A stretch of DNA of 64,000 bases, taken from assembly GCF_949987515.2 (NCBI RefSeq), contig NC_082689.1:101780957-101844956 (forward strand), written 5' to 3'. Position numbers and translations under genes: made by a program. The DNA comes from Delphinus delphis (Eukaryota; Chordata; Mammalia; Artiodactyla; Delphinidae). The notes under the pieces were generated by a model. It made no database searches, was not told the DNA's origin, and saw only the letters and a program-made list of their open reading frames with translations. Below, one piece after another: positions 42,005 through 54,021 of this stretch; the first letter of the stretch is position 1; each line of letters starts with the position of its first letter.

Positions 42005-43284
42005 AAATAGTACTACCTGCATTTTTTTTCCTAGTTATAATCCCTAGATTATGTTTTCATGTATGTGTGTGGTTTGTGTGTATTTGCTTTCTCAACCCCA
42101 TGATTCTCACTTTTGCTTTCTTGATTTATTTGTGGGTACCTTAAGTACAGCAGGCTTCAGTGAAAAGCCATTGTCACCTCTTCTCTGAGCGATTTTGTTT
42201 AATTGAGAGATTTACTGGATACCACAACAGTACTCTGAGACATCTTAGTCTAATCATACTCTTGATTTGATCCTTGTAATAAGGCTGAGTTCTAACCAAT
42301 ATTTGTTTTTCAAAGGCCTTTTTGGTTTTATGTTTTAGTTGTTGGGGTTAAGATGCAGTTGTCATTTCCAAACCTACAAATACATGGATTTCGTTATTCT
42401 TTCTCTTCTCTTTTATTTCTTTTTGAAAACTGGCCAATTGTCAGAGCTCATTTCTTTCATGTGATAGCTCAGTATTACCATTCTGTTTTCCTACTTCTTC
42501 CTCCAGTTACTGCAGATAATATTTTTACCAAATGTTTGCCATTGAATAAGATAGAAAACCATCCTTCCAGCTTTTGATATCAGTCTCCTTACCACCTGCC
42601 AAATGACCACTAAGAAAATGCAACATATATTCAGTTACGGTCGTCGTTATTTTTGGTGGTGGTGTAATGTAGAACGCACTACTGGACACTAATTTCTATA
42701 GCATTCAGCACAGGTAAGGTTAGGCTGCTATAACAAACAACCACCACCATTTTAGAAATTTGTAACAATATAAGACTATTTTCTGCTAAGACTACATGTT
42801 TGCTGTGGGCTCTGTTCCACATTCTTCACTCCTGGACCCAGACTGACAATGCAGCCACCATCCCAAACACTGTCACTTGCCATGACAGAGGAAAAACAAG
42901 AATGAGTCTAATTGTGCACTGGCTCTCAAACATTTGCTGTGTGTTTAACTGGCCAAAGCAACTCACACAGATACAAATAAATCCTAAGGAGTGAATATGG
43001 GCGATTTAATTGTGTGTCAGAGGAAGATAAGTGGAAATATTTGCTTAATAATAGTATTGATTACCACACACTTCCTAACTGCATACATAACCTGACTTTT
43101 CCAAATAAAATAAGTCCTTCATTTGGATGTGGGTTTTCAGTTTCTAATCCTCTGTCTAAATACACGTTCACATTTTTACAGATAGGATAACTGAAACTCT
43201 GAGGATTCATACAAAGAAACTCAGCAAGTGAGTTTCAGGACCTAATCCTCACTAAATTGCACAGAGCAGTGTGTTGTTTTAGAA
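42005..43284. other. No gene seen
   Basis: Unique DNA. Around 42715-42990 there is weak similarity to an old repeat ('aggctgctataacaaac'). No coding evidence. Confidence 0.45.
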
Positions 43285-43485
43285 AAAGCCCAGGCTTTGG
43301 TCTCAGTATGAACTGGGTTCAAGTCTCAACTACACAACTATGTTTCTGAGTTTATGTAGCTAAGTTAGTTTACCTCTCTGAACTTCGTGTTCTACATTTG
43401 CCATATAGAAAGATATTAGAGCTTGCTATCCTGCATGAGCTGTTGTAAAGATAAAGCTTAAAAAATTATTGAAGGTGCTTCAACA
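43285..43485 (+). mobile_element. MIR SINE
   Basis: Sense MIR with the order 'ggtctcagtatgaactgggt', 'gtttacctctctgaacttcg' and 'catgagctgttgtaaagat'. It is diverged. Confidence 0.6.
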
Positions 43486-43799
43486 ATTCTACCGTTAAAT
43501 TAACATTTGTTGCTGGAGTGTGTCATTTTGGTGTAGACAAGTCAGGTCTTGCTAGTTGAGCTTACACTTTCCAGGACCCCTAAGCAAAATGTGATTGCTC
43601 TTGGCATGTGTGTGTTTTTGACGTCTTAGTCTTTAGGAAGTAACAGATTGTCTCATGAGAAGAGAGACTCAATTAGGCAACTAAGCAACAAAGGATTTTT
43701 TTTGTGTGCTCAATAGTAAAGGCTCAGTGTGACTTCAAATGTTTGCTTGAGGAAAGAAATCAGAGAACAAAATGCCACTTGGATCCAGAATCCTTTATT

Positions 43800-44140
43800 G
43801 TCTCCAAGCTCAAGGATCTCTGAAAACTGATTCTCCAAGGACTACCCTTCAGTTTGACTGAAGAGTGTGCTGACTATGCTAATTCCTAAAGGAACTTACT
43901 CAACTCATGAAATTTGATGGGTGGGAGTCAAAATGAAATGATGCTGGGCTTCATTCTGATCTCTCTTGAAAAATCCATCTAAACTGTTTAAGAGTTAGGA
44001 ATGAGATACTTTCTTCTGAATTAACTGAATGTTTCAGTCTGAAAGCAGTGGTTCTCATACCACTCCATAATTTTCCATAAGAATTAGTTGAGTGTATTAG
44101 AACATAATGATTCCAAGATTCAGCCACCAAATTCCAAGAA
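43800..44140 (+). repeat. Diverged repeat, copy A (partner at 60475-60800)
   Basis: About 340 bp that aligns, in reverse complement, to 60475-60800. Shared stretches include gagttaggaatgagatac and ttcttctgaatta at about 44000-44025. The alignment includes a MER5-like terminal motif (cagtggttctcat, from about 44048). I could not assign the family. Confidence 0.75.
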
Positions 44141-44224
44141 TTTGATTTGATGGTTTGGGGATCTGGCCTGGAAAACTGTATGCATGAAGATCATGATTTG
44201 AGAAATTCTGGACCTACATCTTCT

Positions 44225-44392
44225 GATTTTGGCTGCAAATTAGAAATCACCTGGCCAGTTCTTAAAATTGAACTGTGCCTGGGCTCCATCCCAAATATTT
44301 GAGAATTTCTGAGGGTTGGGGGCCCAGGCACAGGAATTATGTTAAAGCACCCAAGTGATTCTAATGTGTAGCCAGGGTTGAGAACCTCTGTC
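44225..44392. mobile_element. MER5A-like hAT fossil
   Basis: Contains the MER5 features ggctgcaaattagaaatcac and, near the end, the inverted match gtgattctaatgtgtagcc followed by ggttgagaacctctg. It is a non-autonomous hAT remnant with no coding content. Confidence 0.75.
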
Positions 44393-44831
44393 TCTAGTCT
44401 AAAGAGACCTCTGTCAGGTTAAAGGATGCTATGCCAGTGTCCTGAAAGATATTTGATAGGATAGGTTTCTCTTTACTTTTAGTATCACAGAAAATTAGAG
44501 TAGAAGGTATCTAATAGGACTAAGGTTTTTCAACTTAGAATGTCTGCATTGTTCTAACAGGGACAAAAAAGTGTCAAGAAAGGAAATTTCCAGACCAGAC
44601 TAGAGAAAAATGGTGCAAAGTTAACACCACTTCCCAGTCAGATACATGCAGATCCTACCAATCTTTCAGCACTAACAAATCCCTAAACCCTCCTTCCACT
44701 CTTCATTTCTGTCCTCCTGGTTCTCCAAACTTGCCTTTCTGTGTTCAAATTCCTGCCCTCAACAGGAGTCTGAAAGCTCTTTTTTTTTTTAAGTTCAAAT
44801 GCATTTCTTTTAAATTTATGCATATACTTTT
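44393..44831. other. No gene seen
   Basis: Unique DNA with a short A/T homopolymer at about 44780-44791. Confidence 0.5.
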
Positions 44832-45075
44832 TTTAATAGATCTTTATTGGAATACAATTGCTTCACAATACTGTGTTCGCTTCTGCTTACAACAAAGTGA
44901 ATCAGCCATATGCATACGTATATCCCCATATCCCTTTCCTCTTAAGCCTCCCTCTCACCCTCCCTATCCCACCCCTCTAGGTCATCGCAAAGCACAGAGC
45001 TGATCTCCCTGTGCTATGCAGCAGCTTCCCACTAGCTATTTTAAATCTGGTAGTGTATATATATCACTGCTACTC
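44832..45075 (-). mobile_element. L1 3' UTR fragment (antisense)
   Basis: Antisense 3' UTR of the same type as the L1 at 4118: 'gatctttattggaatacaat', 'ttcccactagctattttaaa' and 'ggtagtgtatatat'. It is 5'-truncated with no ORF2. A 90-codon frame over it is accidental. Confidence 0.85.
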
Positions 45076-45498
45076 TCATTCCATAGACCATTTTTCTCTC
45101 AACCAGCTCTTATACCAGGTCTCTGCAAAGGCTTTTAAGTTATAAATTGAACTCCTAAAAGCTCATTCCTTTCTACAGATGTTCTGCTGCCATCTCATCC
45201 TAACTGCAATTTGGATTTTCCTTAGCCACATACTTCCCTGTAAAGCATCTCCAAAGGAGACCACTACTCCTATTCTCACCCTTTGAGTTACAATTCACAT
45301 ACTTATTGCACTGCACTGAAGCTTTCAGATAATTACAGGACTCTCATCTCTCAGTGAGTGAAATTTTCTGATTTAAATTGCACACCCATCATCTCAACAT
45401 TGTGTTCAACTGACCTCTTCCCTAAAACTTTGTGTTTAACTCAACATATACTGAGCATCTTTAAAAAGCTAGGTATCAGTTATGTAAATAAGCATAAT
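45076..45498. other. No gene seen
   Basis: Unique DNA; nothing recognised. Confidence 0.5.
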
Positions 45499-45513
45499 AG
45501 GATTTAAATTCTT

Positions 45514-46165
45514 TTTCTTTGAGTTTAATTTTATTTTAATACAGCAGGTTCTTATTAGTTATCTATTTTATACATATTAGTATATATATATATATGTCAA
45601 TCCCAATCTCCCAATTCATCCCACCATGACCACACCACCACTTTCGTCCTTTGGTGTCCATATGTTTATTCTCTACATCTGTGTCTCTATTTCTGCCTTG
45701 CAAACCAGTTGATCTGTACCATTATTCTAGATTCCACATATATGTGTTAGCATTTGTTTTTCTCTTTCTGACTTACTTCACTCTGTATGACAGTCTCTAG
45801 GACCATACACATCTCTACAAAAGACCCAATTTTGTTCCTTTTTATGGATAAGTAATATTCCATTCTATATATGTACCACAACTTCTTTATCCATTCATCT
45901 GTCGATGGGCATTCATCTGTCGATGTCCTGGCTATTGTAAATAGAACTGCAATGAACATTTTGATACATGACTCCTTTTGAATTATGGCCTTCTCAGGGT
46001 ATATGTCCAGTACTGGGATTGCTGGGTCGTATGGTACTTCTGTTTTTAGTTTTTAAGGAATCTCCATACTGTCCTGCATAGCAGCTGTATCATTTTATAT
46101 TCCCACCAACAGTGCAAGAAGGTTCTCTTTTCTCCACATCCTCTCCAGCATTTATTGTTTGTAGA
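45514..46165 (-). mobile_element. First (outer) L1 3' end in the composite
   Basis: The 3' UTR reads 'acagcaggttcttattagtt' then 'caatctcccaattcatccca' on the plus strand, unlike any other L1 here. It continues into decayed ORF2 C-terminus and stops at 'tttattgtttgtagattttt'. A 16-base segment (cattcatctgtcgatg) is tandemly duplicated at about 45893-45926. Confidence 0.82.
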
Positions 46166-46992
46166 TTTTTTTTAACATCTTTATTGGAGTATAATTGCTT
46201 TACAATGGTGTGTTACTTTCTGCTTTATAACAAAGTGAATCGGTAATACATACACTTATGTTCCCATATCTCTTCCCTCTTGCGTCTCCCTCCCTCCCCC
46301 CATCCCTATCCCACCCCTCTAGGTGGTCACAGACCAACGAGCTGATTTCCCTGTGCTGTGGGACTGCTTCCCACTAGCTATCTATTTTATTTTGGTAGTG
46401 TATATATGTCCAGGTCACTCTCTCACTTTGTCACAGCTTACCCTTGCCCCTCCCCATATCCTCAAGTCCATTCTCTAGTAGGTCTGTGTCTTTATGTCCA
46501 TCTTACTCCTAAGTTCTTCATGACCTTTTTTTCTTTTTTGATTCCATATATATGTGTTAGCATACAGTATTTGTTTTTCTCCTTCTGACTTACTTCACTC
46601 TGTATGACGGACTCTAGGTCCATCCACCTCACTACAAATTACTCAGCTTCGTTTCTTTTTATGGCTGAGTAATATTCCATTGTATATATATGCCACATCT
46701 TCTTTATCCATTCATCTGTTGATGGACACTTAGGTTGCTTCCATGTCCTGGCTATTGTAAATAGAGCTGCAGTGAACATTGTGGTACATGACTCTTTTTG
46801 AATTATGGTTTCCTCAGGGTACATGCCCAGTAGTAGGATTGCTGGGTCATATGGTAGTTCTATTTTTAGTTTTTTAAGGAACTTGCATACTGTTCTGCAT
46901 AGTGGCTCTATCATTTTACATTCCCACCAACAGTGCAAGAGGGTTCCCTTTTCTCCACATCCTCTACAGCATTTATTGTTTGTAGATTTTTT
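46166..46992 (-). mobile_element. Second L1 3' end in the composite
   Basis: Begins with a T tract (46166-46173, the poly(A) complement) and the common 3' UTR 'aacatctttattggagtata', then the ORF2 C-terminus. A 148-codon minus-strand frame (46639-47085) runs without interruption past 46980 into the adjoining ORF2. The sequence tttattgtttgtagattttt occurs at both 46151 and 46971. Confidence 0.8.
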
Positions 46993-47128
46993 GATGATGG
47001 CCATTCTGACTGGTATGAGTTGATACCTCATTGTAGCTTTGATTTGCATTTCTCTAATGATTAGTGATGTTGAGCATCCTTTCATGTGATTGTTGGCAAT
47101 CTGTATATCTTCTTTGGAGAAATGTCTG

Positions 47129-47372
47129 TTTAGGTCTTCTGCTCATTTTTTTTTTTTTTTTTTTGCAGTACACGGGCCTCTCACTGTTGTGGACTCTCCC
47201 GTTGAGGAGCACAGGCTCCAGACGTGCAGGCCCAGCGGCCATGGCTCACAGGCCCAGCCGCTCCACGGCATGTGGGATCTTCCCGGACCGGGGCACGAAC
47301 CTGTGTCCCCTGCATCGGCAGGCGGTCTCTCAACCACTGCGTCACCAGGGAAGCTTCTGCCCATTTTTTGAC
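47129..47372 (-). mobile_element. Short CHR SINE inserted in L1 ORF2
   Basis: Antisense copy with a poly(T) at about 47146-47164 (A tail complement) and the head complement 'ctgcgtcaccagggaagc' at 47337-47355. Flanking L1 duplications are cttctgctcattttt to the left and cttctgcccattttt to the right. The SINE is younger than the L1 that it splits. Confidence 0.92.
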
Positions 47373-50300
47373 TGGATTATTTGTTTTTTTAAATACTGAG
47401 CTGCATGAGTTGTTTATATAATTTGGAGATTAATGCTTTGTCCATTCATTCATTTGCAAATACTATCTCCCATTCTGAGGGTTGTCTTTTCAACTTGTTT
47501 ATACTTTCCTTTGCTGTGCAAAAGCTTGGAAGTTTCATTAGGTCCCTTTTGTTCATTTTTGTTTTTATTTCCCTTACTCTGGGAGGAGGGTCAAAAAAGA
47601 TCTTGCTGTGATTTATGTCAAACAGTGTTCTTCCTATGTTTTCTTCTAAGAGTTTTATATTGTCTGATCTTACATTTAGGTCTTTAATCCATTTTGAGTT
47701 TATTTTTGTGTATGGTGTTAGGGAGTGTTCTAATTTCATTTTTTTTACATGTAGCTTCCAGTTTTCCCAGCACCACTTATTGAAGAGACTCTCTCTTCTC
47801 CATTGTATATTCTTGCCTCCTTTGTCATAGATTAGTTGACCATAGGTGCATGCATTTATCTCTGGGCTTTCTATCGTGTTCCATTGATCTATATTTCTGT
47901 TTTTGTACCAGTACCATACTGTCTTGATTACTGTAACTTTGTAGTATAGTCTGAAGTCAATGAGTCTGATTCCTCCAGCTCTGGTTTTTTCCCTCAAGAT
48001 TGTTTTGGCTATTTGGGGTCTTTTGCGTCTCCATACAAATTTTAAGATGTTTTTTTGTTTTGGTTCTGTAAAAAGTGCCATTCGTAACTTGATAGGGATT
48101 GCATTGAATCTGTAGATTGCTTTGGGTAGTATAGTCATTTTCACAATATTGATTCTTCTAATCCAAGATCATGGTATATCTCTCCATCTCTTTGTGTCAT
48201 CTTTAATTTCTTTCATCAGTGTCTTATAGTTTTCTGAGTAGAGCTCTTTGACCTCCTTAGGTAAGTTTATTCCTGTGTATTTTATTCTTTTTGTTGTAGG
48301 GATGAATGGGATTGTTTCCTTAATTTCTCTTTCTGACCTTTCATTGCTAGTGTATAGGAATTCAAGTGATTACTGTGCATTAATTTTGTATCCTGCAATT
48401 TTACCAAATTCATTGATTAGCTCTAGTACTTGTCTGGTGGCATCTTTAGGATTATCTACGTATATTATCATGTCATCTGTGAAGAGTGAGAGTTTTACAA
48501 TTTCTTTTCCAATTTGGATTTCTTTTATTTTTTTTTCTTCTCTGATTTCTCACACTAGGACTTCCAAAACTATGTTGAATAATAGTGGAGAGAGTAGACA
48601 TCCTTTTCTTGTTCCTGATCTCAGAGGAAATGCTTTCAGTGTTTCACCATTGAGAATGATGTTTTCTGTGGGTTTGTAGCATATGGCCTTTATTATGTTG
48701 TGGTAAGTTCACCTTTTTGCCCAAATTCTGGAGAGTTTTTATTGTAAATTGGTGTTGAATTTTGTCAAAAGCTTTTTCTGCATCTATTGAGATGATTATA
48801 TGGTTTTTATTCCTCAATTTGTTAATATGGTGTATCCCATTGATTGATTTGCATATATTGAAGAATCCTTGCATCTCTGGGATAAATCCCACTTGATCAT
48901 GGTGTATGATCCTTTTAATGTGTTGTTGGATTCTGTTTGCTAGTATTTTGTTGAGGATTTTTGCATCCATATTCATCAGTGTTATTCGTTTGTAATTTTC
49001 TTTTTTTGTAGTATCTTTGCCTGGTTTTGGCATCAGGGTGATGGTGGCCTCGTAGAATGAGTTTAGGAGTGTTCCTTCCTTGGCAATTTTTTGGAAGAGT
49101 TTGAGAAGGATGGGTGTTAGTTCTTCTCTAAGTGTTTGATAAAATTCAACTGTGTAGCCATCTGGTCCTGTACTTTTGTTTGTTGGAAGATTTTTAATCA
49201 CAGTTTCAATTTCATTACTTGTGATTGGTCTGTTCAAATTTTCTATTTCTTCCTGGTTCAGTCTTGGAAGGTTATAACTTTCTAAGAATTTTTCCATTTC
49301 TTGCACGTTGTCCATTTTATTCACATAGAGTTGCTTGTAGTAGTCTCTTAATGTGCTTTGTATTTCTGAGCTGTCCATTGTAACTTCTCCTTTTTCATTT
49401 CTAATTTTATTGATTTGAGTCCTCTCCCTCTTTTTCTTGATGAGTCTGGCTAAAGGTTTATTAATTTCAATTTTCTTCTCAAGAAACAGCTTTTAGTATT
49501 ATTGATCTTTGCTAGAGTTTTCTTTGTTTCTATTTCATTTATTTTGACTCTGATCTTTATGATTTCTTTCCTTCTACTAATTTAGGATTTTGTTTGTTCT
49601 TCTTTCTCTAGCTCCTTTAGGTGTAAGGTTCAATTGTTTATTTGAGATTTTTCTTATTTCTTGAGGTAGGATTGCATTGCTATAAACTTCCCTCTTAGAA
49701 CTGCTTTTGCTGCATCCCAAAGGTTTTGGATCCTTGTGTTTTAATTTTCCTTTGTCTCTAGTTACTTTTGATTTCCTCTTTGATTTCTTCAGTGATCCTT
49801 TGCGTATTTAGTAACGTATTGTTTAGCTTCCATGTGTTTGTGGTTTTTACGGGTTTTTTTCCCTTTAGTTTATTTCTAATCTCATAGCACTGTGGTTGGA
49901 AATGATGCTTGATACCATTTCAATTTTCTTAAATTTACAGAGGCTTGATTTGTGACCCAAGATGTGATCTATGCTGGAGAATGTTCTGTGTGCACTTGAG
50001 AAGAAAGTATAATCTGCTATTTTCGGATGGAATGTCCTATAAATATCAGTTAAATCTATCTGGTCTATTGTGTCATTTAAAGCTTGTGCTTCCTTATTAA
50101 TTTTCTGTTTGGATGATATGTCCATTGGTGTATGTGAGGTGTTATAGTCCCCCACTATTATTGTGTTACTGTCTATTTCCTCATTTATAGCTGTTAGCAT
50201 TTGCCTTACGTATTGAAGTGCTCCTATGTTGGGTGCATAAATATTTATAATTGTTATGTCTTCCTCTTGGTTTGATCCCTTGATCATTATGTATGGTCCT

Positions 50301-50640
50301 TCCTTGTCTCTTGTAACATTCTTTATTTTAAAGTCTATTTTATCTGATATGAGTATTGTTACTCCAGCTTTCTTTTGATTTCCATTTGCATGGAATGTCT
50401 TTTTCCATCCCCTCACTTTCAGTCTGCATGTGTCCCTAGGTCTGAATTGTGTCTCTTGTAGACAGCATATATATGTGTCCTGTTTCTGTATCCATTCAGC
50501 GAGCCTGTGACTTTTGGTTGGAGCATTTAATCTATCTACATTTAAGGTGATTATAGATATGTATGTTCCTGTTACTATTTTCTTAACTGTTTTGCATTTG
50601 TTTCTGTAGGTCCTTTTCTTCTCTTGTGTTTCCCACTTAG
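47373..50640 (-). pseudogene. L1 ORF2 (endonuclease-RT), broken
   Basis: Decayed ORF2 of the composite L1. An endonuclease frame (49865-50416) shows 'IIVGDYNTSHTPMD' and 'DHILGHKSSL'. An RT frame of 244 codons (48644-49378) shows '[17 protein letters not shown]' and '[15 protein letters not shown]'. A C-terminal frame of 232 codons (47446-48144) carries '[15 protein letters not shown]'. Frames differ and are separated by stops, and the SINE at 47147 adds a further break. Long open pieces remain, so this copy is less eroded than that at 6760. Confidence 0.88.
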
Positions 50641-50887
50641 AGAAGTTCCTTTAGCATTTGTTGTTGAGCTGGTTGGTGGTGCTGAATTTTCTTAACTTTT
50701 GCTTGTCTGTAAAGCTTTTGCTTTCTCCATCAAATCTGAATGGGATCCTTTCTGGGTAGAGTAATCTTGTTTGTATGTTCTTCCCTTTCATCACTTTAAA
50801 TATATCATGCCACTCCCTTCTGGCTTGTAAAATTTCTGCTGAGAAATCAGCTGTTATCCTTATGGGAGTTCCCTTGTATGTTATTTG

Positions 50888-51400
50888 TCAGTTTTCCCTT
50901 ATTGCTTTTAATAATTTTTCTTTGTCTTTAATTTTTGTCAGTTTGGTTCTATGTATCTCGGCGTGATTTTCCTTGGGTTTATACTGCATGGGACTCTGCA
51001 CCTTCTGAACTATTTCCTTTCCCACCTTAGGGAAGTTTTCAACTATAATCTCTTCAAATATTTTCTCAGGTCTGTTCTCTCTCTCTTCTCCTTCTAGGAC
51101 CCCTATAATGCGAATGTTTGTGTGTTTAATGTGGTCCCAGAGGTCTCTTAGGATGACTTCATTTCTTTGCATTATTTTTCTTTATTCTGTTCCACAACAG
51201 TGAATTCCACCATTCTGTCTTCCAGGTCACTTATCTGTTCTGCAGACTCAGTTATTCTGCTATTGATTTCTTCTAGTGTATTTTTCATTTCAGTTATTGT
51301 ATTGTTCATCTCTGTTTGTTTGTTCTTTTAATCTAGGTCTTTGTTAAACATTTCTTGCATCTTCTCAATCTTTGCCTCCATTCTTTTTCCAAGGTCCTGG
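50888..51400 (-). pseudogene. L1 ORF1, broken
   Basis: A 94-codon frame (50888-51172) holds part of the RNA-binding domain, with 'IRIIGVLEGEERENRPEKIF' and 'ENFPKVGKEI'. The coiled-coil part beyond 51180 is recognisable in DNA but interrupted by stops. Its layout relative to the ORF2 pieces matches normal L1 order on the minus strand. Confidence 0.8.
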
Positions 51401-52385
51401 ATCACCTACCATTATTCTAAATTCTTTTTCTGGAAGGTCACCTATCTCCACTTCATTTAGTTGTTTTTTTTTTTTTTTTTTCATTTTTTCTATCTTTCTG
51501 TGAATGTGGTTTTCATTCCACAGGCTGCAGGATTGCAGTTCTTCTTGCTTCTTCTGCCTGCCCTCTGGTGAAAGAGGCTATCTAAGAAGCTTGTGCAAGC
51601 TTCCTGTTGGGAGGGACTGGTGGTGAGTAGAGCTGGGTGTTGCTCTGGTGGGCAGAGCTCAGTAAAACTTTAATCTGCTTGTCTGCTGATGGGTGGGGCT
51701 GAGTTCCCTCCCTGTTGGTTTTTTGACCTGAGGTGACTCAGCACTGGAGACTCCAGGCTGTTTGGTGGGGCTAATGGCAGACTCCAGGAGGGCTCATGCC
51801 AAGGAGTACCTCCAAGAACTTCTGCTGCCAGTGTCCTTGCCCCCACAGTGAGCCAGTCACTCCCCTCCTCTGCAGGAGACTCTCTAACACTAGTAGGTAG
51901 GACTTGTTCAGTCTCCTATGGGGTCACTGCTCCCTCCCCCTGGGTCCTGATATGCGTACTCCTTTGTGTGTGCCCTCCAATAGTGGAGTCTCTGTTTCCC
52001 CCAGTCCTGTTGAAGTCCTGCAATCAAATCTCTACTAGACTTCAAAGTCTAATTCTCTGAGAATTCCCCCTCCTGTTGCCAGACCCCCAGGTTGGGAAGC
52101 CTGACTTGGGGCTCAAAACCTTCACTCCAGTGGGTGGACTTCTGTGGTATAATTGTTTTCCAGTTTGTGAGTCACCCACCCAGTGGTTATGGGATTTGAT
52201 TTTATTGTGGTTGTGCCCCTCCTACCATCTCATTGTGGCTTCTCCTTTGTCTTTGGATGTGGGGTATCCTTTTTGGTGAGTTCCAGTGTCTTCCTGTCAA
52301 TGATTGTTCAGCAGTTAGTTGTGATTCCAGTGCTCTCACAAGAGGGAATGAGCACACATCTTTCTACTCTGCATTCACCAATCTC
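51401..52385 (-). promoter_or_regulatory. L1 5' UTR, different type from the L1 at 4118
   Basis: About 900 bp read on the minus strand as an L1 5' UTR: 'ctgtggtataattgttttcc' and 'ccatctcattgtggcttctc' are internal landmarks (plus strand), and the start is near 'ctactctgcattcacc'. A T-rich run lies at about 51464-51481. It shares no obvious similarity with the 5' UTR at 4130-5785, so the window holds two L1 promoter lineages. Confidence 0.7.
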
Positions 52386-52400
52386 AAGATTTATATTCTT

Positions 52401-52515
52401 AATGATAGGGAAGGAAACTGAGTCTCAGTGAGGTATGATTTGTCAAGTAAATGAGATGGAGAGGCAGAATCTGAGCTTAGATCTGTTCGACTGCAGAGTG
52501 CAAACTCTTGATATC
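52401..52515 (-). mobile_element. MIR fragment
   Basis: Antisense MIR core with 'aggaaactgagtctcagtga' and 'ggcagaatctgagcttagat'. Confidence 0.55.
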
Positions 52516-52589
52516 AGTTTATTTTTAAATTAGTTATTTATTTATCATTAAATATTTCAGAAATACACAAGATTTTGTAGACAGATAAG

Positions 52590-53265
52590 TTAGGGAGTGT
52601 CCAGAGGAAGAGAACCAGATACAGTTTTCTTGACATAAGAGAAATTTAGGCCTAAGGCACTTTGTGATACAAGCCTGGCCACAATGCCTACCATACAGAA
52701 GAACAGGTCTCAGTAGTTAATGAATTTAAGGGAACAAAAGAATGTATGAACAAACAGCTATTACCAATCCAGGAAAATAATGTAATCATATCAGAGACAA
52801 TAAATCAGTCACAAGGACTCCCAGTTGTTTTTCAAAGGTAAAGGTTAGCCTGAAGCACATTCTTGAGCTGTTTTGAAGGGTTTAGACCCTCTCGAGTATT
52901 CAACCACCAGAGTAACTGGAGCCAGAATTGATAGTCCTGATCTTTGCTGGTCTTCGAGACTTCAATCAACTAGGGCCTGGACTATGTCAATCTAGAATGA
53001 CCTTGGCCTCAGTTCTATGCTGACATCTCCTCTTCACCATGCAAGCACAGGTAGGACTCACTCTACCTGGATGACTATACCCACCCCTCAAGAATATGCA
53101 TGCACTGTTATCTTAAAACTTCCCCAATTTTGCTGTTTGGAGAGACACGGCTTTAGAAAATATCCCCAGTGTTCTCCTTACTTGTTGCAAGTAATAAAAT
53201 ACTTCCTTCTCCCGTTCTTTGACTTGGTTGTACATTTGACTTGACACCCACCAAGAGGTAAACCC
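52590..53265 (+). mobile_element. LTR-like old repeat
   Basis: Resembles an ancient ERV LTR, with a polyadenylation signal AATAAA at 53193-53198 followed by T-rich sequence and an end near 'caccaagaggtaaaccc'. The 5' boundary is unclear and no family name can be given. Confidence 0.4.
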
Positions 53266-53612
53266 AGTTTTCAGGTAACAGTATAACATGTAATAGAATG
53301 AACATCTGAGTACTGGCCACTTTGCTTAAGAAATACAATATTAAAAATACAGTTGAAAGCCCTATAGATACCAGTCTAATTGCATTTGCATCACTCATCT
53401 TCCTTCCCCAAAGCTGGCAACAGATAGAGCTGGAGTTGGAATGCCTCTTCAGAGTTGCCTCCAATTGAGATAAGAGACCAGGCTTTTGTACCCCTGCATT
53501 TTTTCAAGTTCTCATGAAATATGTATGCAATTTAACTTTATATAAGGCCTTAAAGTGACTTATATTGTGGATCTATTTCTTCATGCACTATAAAATAACA
53601 AATTAGGAAGTC
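53266..53612. other. No gene seen; left flank of the provirus
   Basis: Unique AT-rich DNA up to the proviral target site. A 103-codon minus-strand frame (53153-53464) shows no domain. Confidence 0.5.
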
Positions 53613-53722
53613 ATTGTGTGGGACTCGAGGGACATTGTTCCAGCTAATGATTAAGAACTCTCCAGACATTAGGGGCTTCTTAGACAATGGGTGAATTTCC
53701 AGGATGTCCGGCCCCCTTCCGA

Positions 53723-53845
53723 GGAGGGAGGTAACAAAATGTAAAAAAGGTGTCTGTCAAAGACCAATCAGGCAGCTGGGGAGAAGGAGGGAGATAACAA
53801 AATGTAAAAAAGGTGTCTGTCAAAGACCAATCAGGCAGCTGGGGA
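53723..53845 (+). promoter_or_regulatory. U3 tandem 60-bp enhancer-like repeats
   Basis: Copies at 53723-53782 and 53786-53845 (period 63) differ by one base (g/a at the start of the taacaaaatg segment). Each contains gaccaatcagg, a CCAAT element. Direct U3 repeats of this kind act as enhancers in gammaretroviruses, and that role is inferred here. The same pair recurs in the 3' LTR at 59971-60093. Confidence 0.85.
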
Positions 53846-53879
53846 CAAGTTCCCTCTCTGGTCCGAGCCTAAGCCGGGA

Positions 53880-53943
53880 CCAATCAGCAGGAGAACACAA
53901 CCAAATCTATAATTTACATACGGGGAAGTGGGAACCTATAAAA
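53880..53943 (+). promoter_or_regulatory. U3 core promoter (CCAAT and TATA)
   Basis: A third CCAAT box (ccaatca, 53880-53886) lies 51 bases before TATAAAA (53937-53943). Initiation is expected about 25-30 bases downstream, near the gcgccc/aaaaggg stretch. Confidence 0.8.
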
Positions 53944-54021
53944 CTGACATATTCGCGCCCAAAAGGGTTCCTTCTTCGACCTCCTGCGTGAGGACCAAGG
54001 AACCCCGGTGCACCGGCCTTC

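Larger units (their letters stand above)
45499..52400 (-). mobile_element. Composite antisense L1 with imperfect TSD
   Basis: From left to right: an L1 3' end with an unusual 3' UTR (45514-46165), a second L1 3' end of the common 3' UTR type after a T tract (from 46166), ORF2 up to about 50600, ORF1 to about 51400, and a 5' UTR ending at about 52385. A CHR SINE interrupts ORF2 at 47147-47357. The candidate duplication around the whole is aggatttaaattctt (45499-45513) and aagatttatattctt (52386-52400), 13 of 15 identical. Without the extra 3' end and SINE the element is about 5.8 kb, close to full length. All frames are broken. Confidence 0.82.

Noticed and set aside
53704..53991. 95-codon open frame in the 5' LTR, repeated identically at 59952-60239
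   Set aside because: It lies across U3 and R, contains the promoter elements and the tandem repeat, and is identical only because the LTRs are. No LTR-encoded protein of this kind is known in gammaretroviruses.
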